Origin: Protoeuglena noctilucae
Lineage: Eukaryota; Chlorophyta; Pedinophyceae; Marsupiomonadales; Marsupiomonadaceae
NCBI GenBank assembly: GCA_958009085.1
Contig: OY253670.1
Coordinates: 124,001-188,000, forward strand
Direction of reading: 5' to 3'
Length of the DNA stretch: 64,000 bases
Shown here: positions 11,309 through 21,137 of the stretch, piece after piece
Layout of the letters: each line of letters begins with the position of its first letter
How positions within the stretch are numbered: position 1 is the stretch's first letter
Position numbers and translations under genes: made by a program
Notes under the pieces: model-generated
Seen by the model: only the letters and a program-made list of their open reading frames with translations
Databases searched by the model: none
Told to the model about the DNA's origin: nothing

Positions 11309-13467
11309 TGGAATCTGGATCCTCGGAGGACCCCAGGCTGGCCGCCTTCATCGCGCGCCTCGACCCGAACACGCCGGAAGAGATTCAGGAGCCCATCGTC
11401 GCTGGCCTCAAGCGGCGCTTCGTCTCCGACAAGACGGAAGACTTTGAGTTTGTGCTGCGGCGTGCGATCCCTCCGGACCGCCTCCGCGACCTCCTGGTGC
11501 GGCCATCCAAATTTTGCCTGCGACAGCTGCGACCAAGCTGCGACAGGAGGTCTTGAAGAAGCTGCGACAGGCTGTCTTCCTTTCGCAGCGTCTTGAAGCT
11601 CAAGAGGCTGCGACAGGCTGTTTGCCTGCGACAGCCTCTAGTAGACCATTTCCTGTCGTCTGTCTCCTCCCCCGCAGTTCGCCCCATCCAACGATGACAT
11701 GGCGCTGTACCCGAGCCTCCTGGCGGCTTCGCCCGAGGAGCTGGCGACGGACGCGCCCGCCAAGCGCGTGCAGACGAGCGCCTCTATCGTGCTATACCTG
11801 GTGCACTCGCGGGATTGGGACCGCATGCGCCCCTTCATCGAGGCCGGGGGCCTGCGTGCCTGCGCCGACATGCTGCGGCACCCCAGCGCCCAGTTGCAGG
11901 GCCAGGCGTTGGAAATCCTGCTCAACGCCACCGCCAGCGAACGCTACGATTGGTTCGCGGACCCACCGGGGCTCGAGCGAGGGAGCCCCTTGAAGGGACC
12001 CGACGGGTGAGGCGCAGTCCAGCACCCTCGTGTGGGAGAGTGGACGGGGGGAACGACCCGGACTGCCTCACCCCCTGGGTGCAGCCGGGCCGCGCTGTGC
12101 CGCGCGGGCCTCGACGCCGCCGACGTGCATGCGGCCTTCTGCCACTGGGCGCGTCATAAAGCGAGCCAGCCCCGTGCATGCGCTCGCAGGGACCTGTGGG
12201 GCCGGATGCTGGAGCTGTCTCGCACGTCATTCGTGGGCACGCTCCTCTCCTTCCGCTCCCGGCCCTTCCCCGGTGCTGGCCTGTCGGCGCTGCGCCTGTT
12301 CGCCTTTTATGCCAGCTGGGTGCGGCGGTGGTTCTGCCCCGGGGGCGTGTTGCGCATGAGTCCCGAGATCCTCGAGCGCCTGCGACTCTGGGCCACGGAC
12401 GAGGAGGCGGAAGAGGCGGAACGGGTGCTGGCCAAGCAGGTGAGAGGGCAAGCAGAGGGAAGCTGGTTGTGGCTTGGTGACACGCGACACTGTGCCGACT
12501 CCCACCAAGGCGCCCCATGGTGCCAGCGAGTGACGGGCTGTGTCTTTCAACTCTTCACCTCCCTTGTCGCTTCCGCAGTTGCACGAGGACTTCAGCCGGT
12601 TCCCGCTCACCGACCCCGGGGGTCCCAACGCCGTGTCGGGCGACGGCACGATCGCCACGGAGGAGGGGGAGGCGCTGGAGGGGCTGCGCGTGGTGCTCGA
12701 TCGCACGAGCATTAACGGGGGCCCGGGGGAGGGCGCGTTGGGGTTCAAGGAGAGGGGTAACGCGTGTTTCCGCGAGGGGCGATGGACGGAGGCCATTGAG
12801 TGGTACTCCAAGGCCATTGACTGCCCTGTGCCCGTCGAGGAGATTGTGCGGGGTGAGGGGCGAGGGGTGGTGACGGGTGCATGCATGAGCGCTGGGGGGA
12901 GAGTCAGCTGCAGCCGTGGCCTTGCGGATGATCGGAGGACCGTGCGTTCCTGTCACCGACGCAGAGGGCCCTCGCCGTGCGGGCTACCATGCCAACCGCG
13001 CGGCGGCGTACCTGCAGCGCGCGGCTGCCTACGCGGAGGGGCGGCTGGCGCCAGCCGTGGACGCCTTGGGGCATTTGGAGGGCCGGGAGGTGTCGGGCTC
13101 TGCGGAGAGCCTAGCCTTGCAGCACCAGGCAGCGGTGCTCGACTGCGACTCCACGCTGGAGCTGGAGCCGAGGCACTGCAAGGCGTGGCATCGCAAGGCG
13201 ACGGCACTGGTGCGGCTGGGGCGGACGGCGGAGGCGCGGGCGGCGGCGGAGGAGGCGGAGAGGGCGGCGGGGGGCGACGCGGGGCTGCGGAGGGAGGCTG
13301 CGCGACTGCTGGCGAAGATTGCGAGAGCGGAGACGGGCTCGCGGAAGGAAACGAACGATGACGGCTGTAGCAATGGGAAGGGTGACGAAGTGGTGATAGC
13401 TTCCGACTGCAAGCACGGCGGCGAGTGGCTGCTGCGGGAGGTGCGCACCAAGCGGTATGCGTCGTGA
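11309..13467 (+). CDS. ARM-like plus TPR protein
   Basis: Five exons in consistent phase: 11309-11496, 11678-12006, 12085-12439, 12579-12852 and 12965-13467. The N-terminal two thirds is all-helical and ARM/HEAT-like (TSASIVLYLVHSRDWDRMRP, FIEAGGLRACADMLRHPSAQ, LQGQALEILLNATAS). The C-terminal part has TPR motifs: ALGFKERGNACFREGRWTEA followed by IEWYSKAIDCP, then YHANRAAAYLQ and a last repeat around LELEPRHCKAWHRKATALVR. 'GN.CF..G.W.EAI..Y.KAI' is the typical first TPR helix pair of Hsp70/Hsp90 co-chaperones, so a chaperone-linked scaffold is an inference. In UNC-45-type proteins TPR comes before ARM; here the order is reversed. Intron 1 carries a short repeat cluster (see repeat entry). Confidence 0.75.
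11512..11640. repeat. Cluster of CTGCGACAG-like repeats in an intron
   Basis: Within the first intron of the ARM/TPR gene, the octamer CTGCGACA or a close variant occurs at least six times in about 125 bases. A longer unit, GCTGCGACAGGCTGT, occurs twice, and GTCTTGAAG also recurs. The spacing is irregular, so it is not a simple tandem array. Confidence 0.75.
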
Positions 13468-13600
13468 GTGGCTGCCCGGCACACGTGCTCTTGTCAGGCT
13501 CGTTCAACTTCTGTTGGCCGACTACCCGGGTGCTCGCTTCCTACGTCGCACCCTTGACGAGTCTCGTGCGCCCGTGGGTTAGGCTGCCAGCACCGCCCGC

Positions 13601-15469
13601 TCAGGCATAGGCCTTGCGTCCGACCGAGCGCCGCGCGACGGCCACGATGTCGTCGACTTGCGGGAAGGCGTTGGCCTCCATGTCCGCGGCGTAGGGCGTG
13701 GGGACGTCGGCGCCCGTCACGCGCTCGACAGGGGCGTCGAGGTCGTCAAAGAACCGCTCCATGGCCATGGCGGCCAGCTCCGCCCCGACGCCGCACTGGG
13801 GCCACCCCTCCTCGACGGACACCAGGCGGTGCGTCTTCCGCACCGACCGCGTGATGGTCTCGGTGTCGAGCGGGCGCAGCGACCGCAGGTTGATCACCTC
13901 GGCGCTGATGCCGTCCTTGGCAAGGATGTCGGCCGCCGCCAGGCAGTTGCCGACCTGCAGCCGCGAGTCGGCGCGAGAGCGGTCACGTCGCGTCGACACG
14001 ATGCACTCCGAGGAAGCGAGCACAGGGGACCCGCGCGGCATGCAACGAGCGTAGTATGTAAAGGGCACACGCGCGTTCTTCTGCGAGTGCACATGATCCG
14101 ACTCTCCGCTCCCCACTCGCCTGGCGGGAGAAGGACACGAGGGTGACGTCGGTGCCCTCGCGCATAACCTTGGCCTTGCCCAGGGGCAGCGTGAAGTCCT
14201 TGTCCAGCACCTCAGGCTTCACGGGGAAGGACTGCCCGTACATGATCTCGTTCTCCAGGAACACGACGGGGTCGGGGTCGCGGATGGCCGCCTGGAGGAG
14301 CGGGGGCAAGGGAGGTATTAGGAAACCGACCTCGCGCTTGCTGCCCACACTCGCCGCCGTTGCCACCCGCCAGGACACGACCGCACGTGGTGCCAAGTCG
14401 CCGCTTGGCCTTCTCTGTGAACTGTGTCACCTTCAGCAGCCCCCTGGCGTCCTCCGAGTCGTACGGGGCCAGGACCTTGAGGCCCGGGACGGAGGAGTAC
14501 CACGCGGCGAAACACTGGGAGTGCTGGGCAGCCACGCCAGCCGCAGCGCCTGGGAGGAGAGGGGGCGGGGGAGTCGAATGACGGGACTCACATCCCATTC
14601 CATGAGGTGTGCGTGACATGCGACCATGCACCATCTGTGCACATAGCTGGGTGACGGCGAGGGCGGCACGCACCGTTGGGCCCGCGGAAGACCATGGGGC
14701 AGGGGATCTTGCCGGCAGACATGTAGTAGGTCTTGGCAGCCGAGTTGACCACCTGGGAAGAGGGATGGGGTTGGAAGGGTTGCACCTGAGATGGCAGTGA
14801 GACGAGGCGTTGGACCTCGCCAAGCGCGGCTGGATCCCTTCCCACTCGCCTGGTCCATGGCCTGCATGGAGAAGTTGAAGGTCATGAACTCGCAGACGGG
14901 GCGCAGGCCCGCCCAGGCCGCCCCGACGGCGAGCCCCGCGAACCCGGCCTCCGTGATGGGCGTGTCCCGGACACGCTTGCCGCCGTACTTCTGGAAGAGC
15001 CCGCGCGTAATCTTGTACGCCCCCTGGTACTCGGCGACCTCCTCGCCCAGAATGAACTGCGCGGGTGGACGGGCGGGCGGGCGTGGGGTCGCACGCCGAC
15101 GCGGTGCAGGTCCAGGAACAGCGATCCCGGTGCCGTTGACGGGCGACACTGCTTCTGCGGTCTAGCGACGGCTGCGAGGCGCGCGCCGAGGGTCGGAGCG
15201 GCCACCCGGGGGGCGCGGATGGGGCGGCACGCACCACCCCCTCGTCACGCTCCATCTCCTCATCCAGCGCCGAGTTCAGGGCGTCGCGGACCGTCATCTC
15301 CGAAGTGCCGCTGCTGAAACCCCGCGCACCCGCCGCCAGGCCCTGGTTGCGCGCCTGCGGGGGGCGGGAGGGGCTGGGACATGCACGGACGAGGTCGCGG
15401 GGAGCGCCCGGCGGGGCCGACGCGACGAGACGGATCGCGGCCCGGACGCAACCGCGAAGTCAATTTCAT
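13601..15469 (-). CDS. PDHB: Pyruvate dehydrogenase E1 subunit beta, mitochondrial type
   Basis: Beta chain of the E1 heterotetramer of the mitochondrial pyruvate dehydrogenase complex, which decarboxylates pyruvate with thiamine diphosphate. Diagnostic segments in order: [169 protein letters not shown] and [15 protein letters not shown]. The stretch before MTVRD ([11 protein letters not shown]) resembles a mitochondrial presequence cleavage region, so mitochondrial rather than plastid targeting is inferred. The first exon is unresolved; the boundary given is one possible ATG. Two introns have GC donors: after MDQ (GC at 14849-14848) and after SFSRQ (GC at 14120-14119). Both are forced by phase. 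Confidence 0.95.
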
Positions 15470-15813
15470 CGAGCGATGGCTCTCGACGGCCGTGCGCCCC
15501 GCGCTCCGGGCAGGCGCCGGATTCACGTGGGCCGTCGCGCGTGTGAGCGCCCGCAGCGCGCTAGGGGCAGATTCCGCGCGGACGCAGGACTCGAGCACAT
15601 GCCTAGGCCACTGAGCCCCCCGTCTAGCCTAGAGATCGTTAGAGCAGCCCGAGGGGCCCCGCCGTGCCCACGTACAGTTATGCAGCCCCATCCCGCAGCC
15701 CTGGACCGCGGTCCAGCGACGAGCGCGACGCCGGTGAAATCCATGAGGCGTGAACAAGACATCCCGAACCTTCACATGGCGCAAGAGGTCGGATCCGATG
15801 CGGGCGAGGAGAC

Positions 15814-16059
15814 TCATGACCCCCTCTGCAGAAAGCACCACGCCTGGCCCAGGCGAGCAGTGGAGACACTCTCGTGAGGCTTCAATAGGACGTGGCAGGG
15901 AGGCGCGGGGAAATCGGGCTCGAACTCGCGAAGATCCAGCAGCGGAAGCCTCTCTTTAGCTGCGAGCTCCGATTGTCCAGCCAAGACCCAGCTCTGCGCT
16001 ATTTCAGGAGGCTGGCCCACAGTTTGCGCAGCCTTGTCGTATTGGGCCTCAGAAACCAT
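15814..16059 (-). CDS. Possible small ORF, unknown
   Basis: An 81-residue open frame with a less GC-biased composition than its surroundings: MVSEAQYDKAAQTVGQPPEI then LPLLDLREFEPDFPAPP. The open frame extends upstream without a Met to about 16118 (YWLALVANGGKFLARK). The composition looks protein-like, but I recognise no family and found no convincing partner exon. It lies in the roughly 0.8-kb space between the head-to-head PDHB and kinase genes and could also be 5' UTR. Confidence 0.25.
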   Translation of the reverse strand: MVSEAQYDKAAQTVGQPPEIAQSWVLAGQSELAAKERLPLLDLREFEPDFPAPPCHVLLKPHESVSTARLGQAWCFLQRGS

Positions 16060-16317
16060 TTTTCTGGCAAGAAATTTTCCTCCATTTGCAACCAGGGCCA
16101 GCCAATACGTGATGATGCTTCATGATAGAGAGCGGCAGGGTCCCTGATGACCACTAGGGGCGCGAGCGCGGCGCTCTCCGCCCCTGAGCCCCTGCACCGG
16201 CACGTGTGTCCGGTCGCGAGGCGATGGGGCTTGGCGGGGCCTGGCAGGCGACGAGTTCATCAATGGCGCAGCGGGGGGTCAAAGGGCGAGGTCGTTCGGC
16301 CGACGCGATGCGCGGCC

Positions 16318-18543
16318 ATGCCGGATATATCGGCCAATGCGGGTCCCGACGAGCTCCCGACGGGCTACGTGATCTCTAGCCCAACCAGTCAGGTGCCCCT
16401 CTTTCCAGGCGCTTCCACGGTAACGCATATGCTTCTGCGTGTGCGCCAATCCTCAAGCGCACGACGCACGGCTGCCCGCAGTACGAGGTCCTGGGCAAGG
16501 TCGGGCAAGGCAGCTTCGGGACGACCTACCGGTGCGCCCGCCCCGACGGGACGCGCGTGGCCGTCAAGGTCGTGGCGGTGCGCGCGCAGGGCGGGTGGAA
16601 GGCCTTCGACCTCTTCGAGCGCGAAGTGCGCGCGTTGCGGAGCATCCCTGCGTGCCTGGGCGTCCCAAAATTCCTAGACGCCTTCGAGCTGGCCCTCGAT
16701 GGAGGCGGCCTGGCGTGCGTCCTCGTGCAGGAGCTCGTCGAGGGCGAGAGCCTTGGCGCGATGAGTTGCGTGCGCGCGCCTGCACTGCTCTCGGCACTCA
16801 GGGGCCAGCCCTGCCCGGCACCGCCTAGCCAGCGACCCCTCACGCGGCCCCTTGATCTCCCGCCCAGTGCGCCGCGGCTGGCGACCGACGGAGGCCGAGG
16901 TGCGCCGCATCACAGACTGCCTCCTCGAGACCACGGAGGTGCTGGCCTCGCAGCGGCCGCCCGTGGTGCACCGGGACATCAAGCCCGAGAACGTCATGGT
17001 GGAGGGGGGCAAAGAGGTGAGAGGGAGCCTGCCTCTCAGGCCTGCGAGTGCTACCTGTGCTCCGCCACCTCATTTCAACTCACCCCTCGGGGTCCCTTGC
17101 TTCCCCAGGGAGGCCGCGTGGTTCTGGTCGACTTCGGCGCCGTGCAGGATGCCGTGAAGGTCGGCTCCCTGGGCACGACTGTCGTGGGCACGTACGGATT
17201 CATGGCCCCAGAGCAATTCCAGGGTGCCGCCGTCCCTGCCTCGGACGTGTATGCCGTCGGGGGCGTCTGCCTGTACCTTCTGTCCGGCAAGAGCCCTGAC
17301 CAATTCCCCCAGAGGCGCCTCGCGGTGGCCTTTGAGGGTCTGGTGGAAGTGTCCACGCTGCTGGGGCAGGTGCTGCGGGGGCTGCTCGAGCCGCTCCCGG
17401 AGGACCGACTGACGGCCCGCGAGGCGCGGGACATGCTGGCGGGGAGGCAGAGGGCAGCTGGGGCGACGGGGCTGGCGGCGGCAGGGAATGCATCTCTGGA
17501 GTTGGGCCGCGCTCAGGGTCGGACGCGGAAGCCCAAGGGCTCGCGCGTCGTGTTGGACCGGTCTCCGGGTGAGAGGAGCGACGCGATGTGCGATGTGCAG
17601 GGAAGCAGGCCCCGCGCGTTGCGGTGCATGTCAACACGCACATCGCTCGCACCCGTTTGTCCTGCCCAGGGCGGTTGACCGTGCTGCTGCCGTCGCGCGG
17701 CATGACGTGGGACGCGGCGGGCCTGTCTCTCTTCACGGCCACCTGGGTGGGGTTCGTGGGGCTGTGGACGGCCGGGGCGCTCTTGTCGGGCGGCGGCCTC
17801 ATGGCGCTTTTCAGCGCCCCCTTCTGGGCCGCGGGCGCCCAGTTGGGCCGGCAGACGGCGGACACGTGTTTCTTGACCGAGACGCTCGACGTGCACCGGG
17901 ATCAGTGGACGCTGCGGCAGGTGAGGTCGGCGGAGTGCGGCTGGGTGCAAGGCACCGGGACAGGGGCGGCGGGCGTGTCGTCGCATTGCTGTGCGAGACA
18001 GTGCCCCGGCTCTCGCGCACTCGCAGAAGTGGGTGCTGAGGAGGCGGCAGGCGGCAGACGCGGAGGACTCTGACAGCGATGGCAGGGTCGTGGCATCGGG
18101 GGCCACGGCGGACCTTCAGGTGTGGTGTGGCTGGGGCTGGAGCGGCCTGGCTGCCTCCTGCACCGTCACGCGTGGCCCGCTCGCTCTCTCGCACCCGTCC
18201 GCGTTCCCTGGCATGCACTGGCACCTGCGTGGCGTGTGCAGGTGGCCTTGAAGCGCGTCCCCGTTGCTGGGGAAGCTGGGGAAGGCGCGGAGCCAATCCA
18301 AGTCCTGGTCCTGCGGGAGGGCGTCGAGGAGCGGCCGTTCGGGGTGGGATACCTGACTCAGGTGGAGAACGACTGGATCCGCAGGTGGGCTGACTGCTGT
18401 GGCAGGGACAAAGGGCACTATGCGCTGTGTGTGCGGGGCGGGCATGTGCGGGCAACTGCGACTGCCGCTCCCTCGCTCTCAGTGAGTTGGATGGCTTTCT
18501 TGCTTCGACGCGGGCGCGCCTGCGCGAGCCTGGGGATCCCTGA
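16318..18543 (+). CDS. Cyanobacterial-type Ser/Thr kinase with membrane tail
   Basis: Eight exons, mostly GT-AG and in phase: 16318-16392, 16482 to about 16763, 16868-17016, 17109-17568, 17670-17920, 18027-18119, 18242-18384 and 18483-18543. The kinase domain is complete: P-loop GKVGQGSFGTTYRC, VAVKVV, catalytic loop VVHRDIKPENVMVE, VDFGAVQDAVK (DFG) and GTYGFMAPEQFQG. After the kinase come GSRVVLDRSPGRLTVLLPSR and two hydrophobic stretches (LSLFTATWVGFVGLWTAGAL and a following one), then a soluble tail. 'VDFGAVQ', 'APEQFQGAAVPASDVYAVGG' and the post-kinase 'LPSRG + two helices' are the pattern of cyanobacterial kinases and their plastid-lineage relatives, so endosymbiotic origin and a plastid membrane location are inferred. 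The donor of exon 2 is uncertain: GTTGCG, or a GC site just upstream. Confidence 0.85.
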
Positions 18544-18758
18544 GACACAACCCATGATGACCCTGGCTAAAGACAGGGCCGGGAGAGGGTCTGCGCGATT
18601 TCATGGCAGGGTTTGAATGTTCAAACCGCCGTCAAGCAGTCATGCGGGCGCGCAGGGCACGTTCTGGCCCTCGCTGCCACGTCATGGACGCCCAAACCAG
18701 CCACCCAGAGCCGTCAAGGATTGCGGCCTGCTTCGCCCTACCCTTCCCGGAGCTCGTC

Positions 18759-20677
18759 TCACAGTCCCACGCGCTCCGGGCAGTACTGTCCGCGGAGGGC
18801 GGTGAGGACCTTGTTGGCGAGGCACTCGCTGTGCTTGTTGTTCGAGAAGCGCAGGCGGTTGGTGGCTTCCTGGAGGAACGCCACCCAGCCGCCCTCCTCC
18901 GCCTTGATGCCCTGCGGGGACTGGAGTTCCCGAAGTTTCCATAATGAAAGCCGACCGCCGGCAAAGAGCAGGCACGTCACACCCCTCGCGTCAACGCAGC
19001 GGAAAGGCTCGCCTGGGCCCCGCCCGTCCCCGCCACCGCCACCTCCGCCCTCGTGCACAGCAGCACGCACTCTGCGAGCTGCAGCGCTGCGGCCAAGCGC
19101 CAGTAGTCCAGCTCTCCCTCCGCCAGTCGCCTCTGCACCTCCTGTGGACTCCCCAGGGCCTCCACAGCGCGCGCGATTGACCGGGGGGCGTGGACCGCGT
19201 CACTCCTGTCGTCTCCACCGCCCCCCTTCTCGCTCCCGCTCTGCATCGCCTTCTCCAGAGCCCTGCGTCGCGGGTGGCTAACGGGATCTAGAGCTGCGAG
19301 GCACGTCACGTGTGGATGCGCACAGGTGGTAGCGGAGTGGCCGTCACCTGAGGGCCGCCGTGCGCACCATGCACAGCGTGTTGGGGTGGCTCTTGCCGGT
19401 CGCCATCCACGTCCGCAGCACGTAAGCAGCGCCCAGGGGATGCAGGTCGCCTGCGTAGGGGGTTTGAAGGAAGGCCTGGCATCGGAGCACGCAAGCCCGC
19501 GCGTGACGACAGCCTCCCGCTTTCATCTCACCGTCGATCCACGAGGACACCTGCGCCGCCACGTCGCGACCCGCGGGTCCCGGCAGCGCCTCGAGCAGGG
19601 CGCGGGCCGCCTCCCTTGAAGCCAGCGACAAGGGTCCCAGCGCGGGCGCGTCCGGAGGGTGCGAGGCGTCGTGGACGGCCCCGAGGGTCAGCAGCGCGCG
19701 GAGCAGGTCCCCGCACGCGGCCGAGTCCGCGAGGAAGGACGCCGCGGCCGGGGATCGGGCCGCAGCGGCAACGTAGGCGCACGCCCGGCAGACACCCCGT
19801 GTCTGGGGGGCGGTGGGTACGGGCGACGACGTGCCCGCCTCCCCGCCCGAAGACCGTCCCCGATCCGGTGACGCTAGCACGCCCAGCGCCGCCAGCTCGG
19901 CCAGCACCGCCCGGGGCCCCGGCAGGGCAGCGCCAGGGTCCGCCAGGGCCCCCAGCAGCAACGCGCATGCGCGGCCTCCTGCAGCCACGGGGGGGCTCGC
20001 CCTTACGCGCGGAGCGCAGCTGATGGTCGACTGTCATCATGACGTGACTTCACGTCCCCTATACCGCGGCGGTCGGCGCTGCAGCCCACCTGCACCCTCG
20101 TCCTCCTGTCGTATCGCTGCCGCGAGCAGAGTATCCGGTTGGACTGGCCCGTCCGCGCCGCCCCTGGCCAGCACCGTCCGCGCCAGCCGCGCGTCCGCCA
20201 CCAGCGACGCGGCATCCGACGCCCCCTTCGCCGCAAGCGGCACGGCCTTCCCGAAGTGCCACGTCGCCAGGAGTGCCGGTCGAACCTCCGTTCGCTCCCG
20301 CAGGTAGTTTGCTTGCTCCTCCGCTCTGCTCACGAGGTTGTCCATCTGCGGCGGCAGGTCGCAGGGTGCGGGAGACCGGCATGGTGCACGCTGGGGGCCA
20401 TGCTGCGCCCTGGGCTCCGCACCTGCGCCTTGTGGCGCAGGCTCTCCACGGCCGGGGGATCCGCCGGGGCGCATACATCTCCCTGCTCCCGGTCCTGGGC
20501 CTCGAAAGCCGCCTGGAGCTGCAGGAGTTTTCTGCGCTTTGCGCGGGCCTCCTCGACGCTCAGCGTGACCATCCGACCCGTGTGACTCGCCAGCCTGCGC
20601 TCCTCCGACCCCGCTGCTGCAGACGCACCGTCTGCCTGCGCAGGCGTCCCGGCCGTGCCCGTGAAACACTCGGTCAA
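18759..20677 (-). CDS. Unknown Ala-rich helical protein
   Basis: Starts at 20677 (MTECFTGTAGTPAQADGASA), then a charged helix (SVEEARAKRRKLLQLQAAFE). Next exons: MDNLVSRAEEQANYLRERTE ... LLATWHFGKAVPLAAKGASD, a long Ala/Leu-rich helical stretch (LLLGALADPGAALPGPRAVL ...), HPLGAAYVLRTWMATGKSHP, SPQEVQRRLAEGELDYWRLA, and a last exon (18911 to 18759) GIKAEEGGWVAFLQEATNRL ending YCPERVGL. Phases fit throughout. The last intron has a GC donor (CAG|GCGAGC, GC at 19012-19011) and the final join is phase 0. The overall character is an alpha-solenoid, but I recognise no family. It is head-to-head with the RBP45/47-like gene. Confidence 0.6.
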
Positions 20678-21137
20678 ACCAGCAGGGTATGGTACCTATC
20701 CCGTGTGCTCAAACTTTGCGAGCACCACACGCGAATTCACGAACACCCCCACACAACCTTTTGTTCCGAGTCAAGTACCACTGCTTTTTCCTGATGATGC
20801 GTGCTTGGTGACCGTTGCGCCCCCCCGGACGGCTCCACCCGTCTGAAGGCCGAACTGGCCCCACGTCTCAGGCATTTACCACCTTCTGCGCGCACGACGG
20901 GACGCGCGCGAGCTGGGCGAGGGGCGAGGGGCGAGGGGCGTCGCCCCAGGTAACCAGTGAGCACATAGGCCCGGTGGTGCGACGGTCTTATGTTTTCTGT
21001 TGTACCGACACGCTGCAGGGGGTCTGGCTGCCGTTCGCGCCCGAACCATCCCCACGCCTGCTCGGCGGTCTGGCGGCGAGGGCATTTCCTCAGGAGCCTC
21101 CTGCGACCCCCATCCTCCGCGCGCAGGCTGAGTCGTC
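20678..21137. other. Head-to-head promoter region
   Basis: 460 bases between two divergent start codons, with locally lower GC near 20690-20790. No coding signal is recognised; it probably carries promoters for both genes. Confidence 0.4.
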
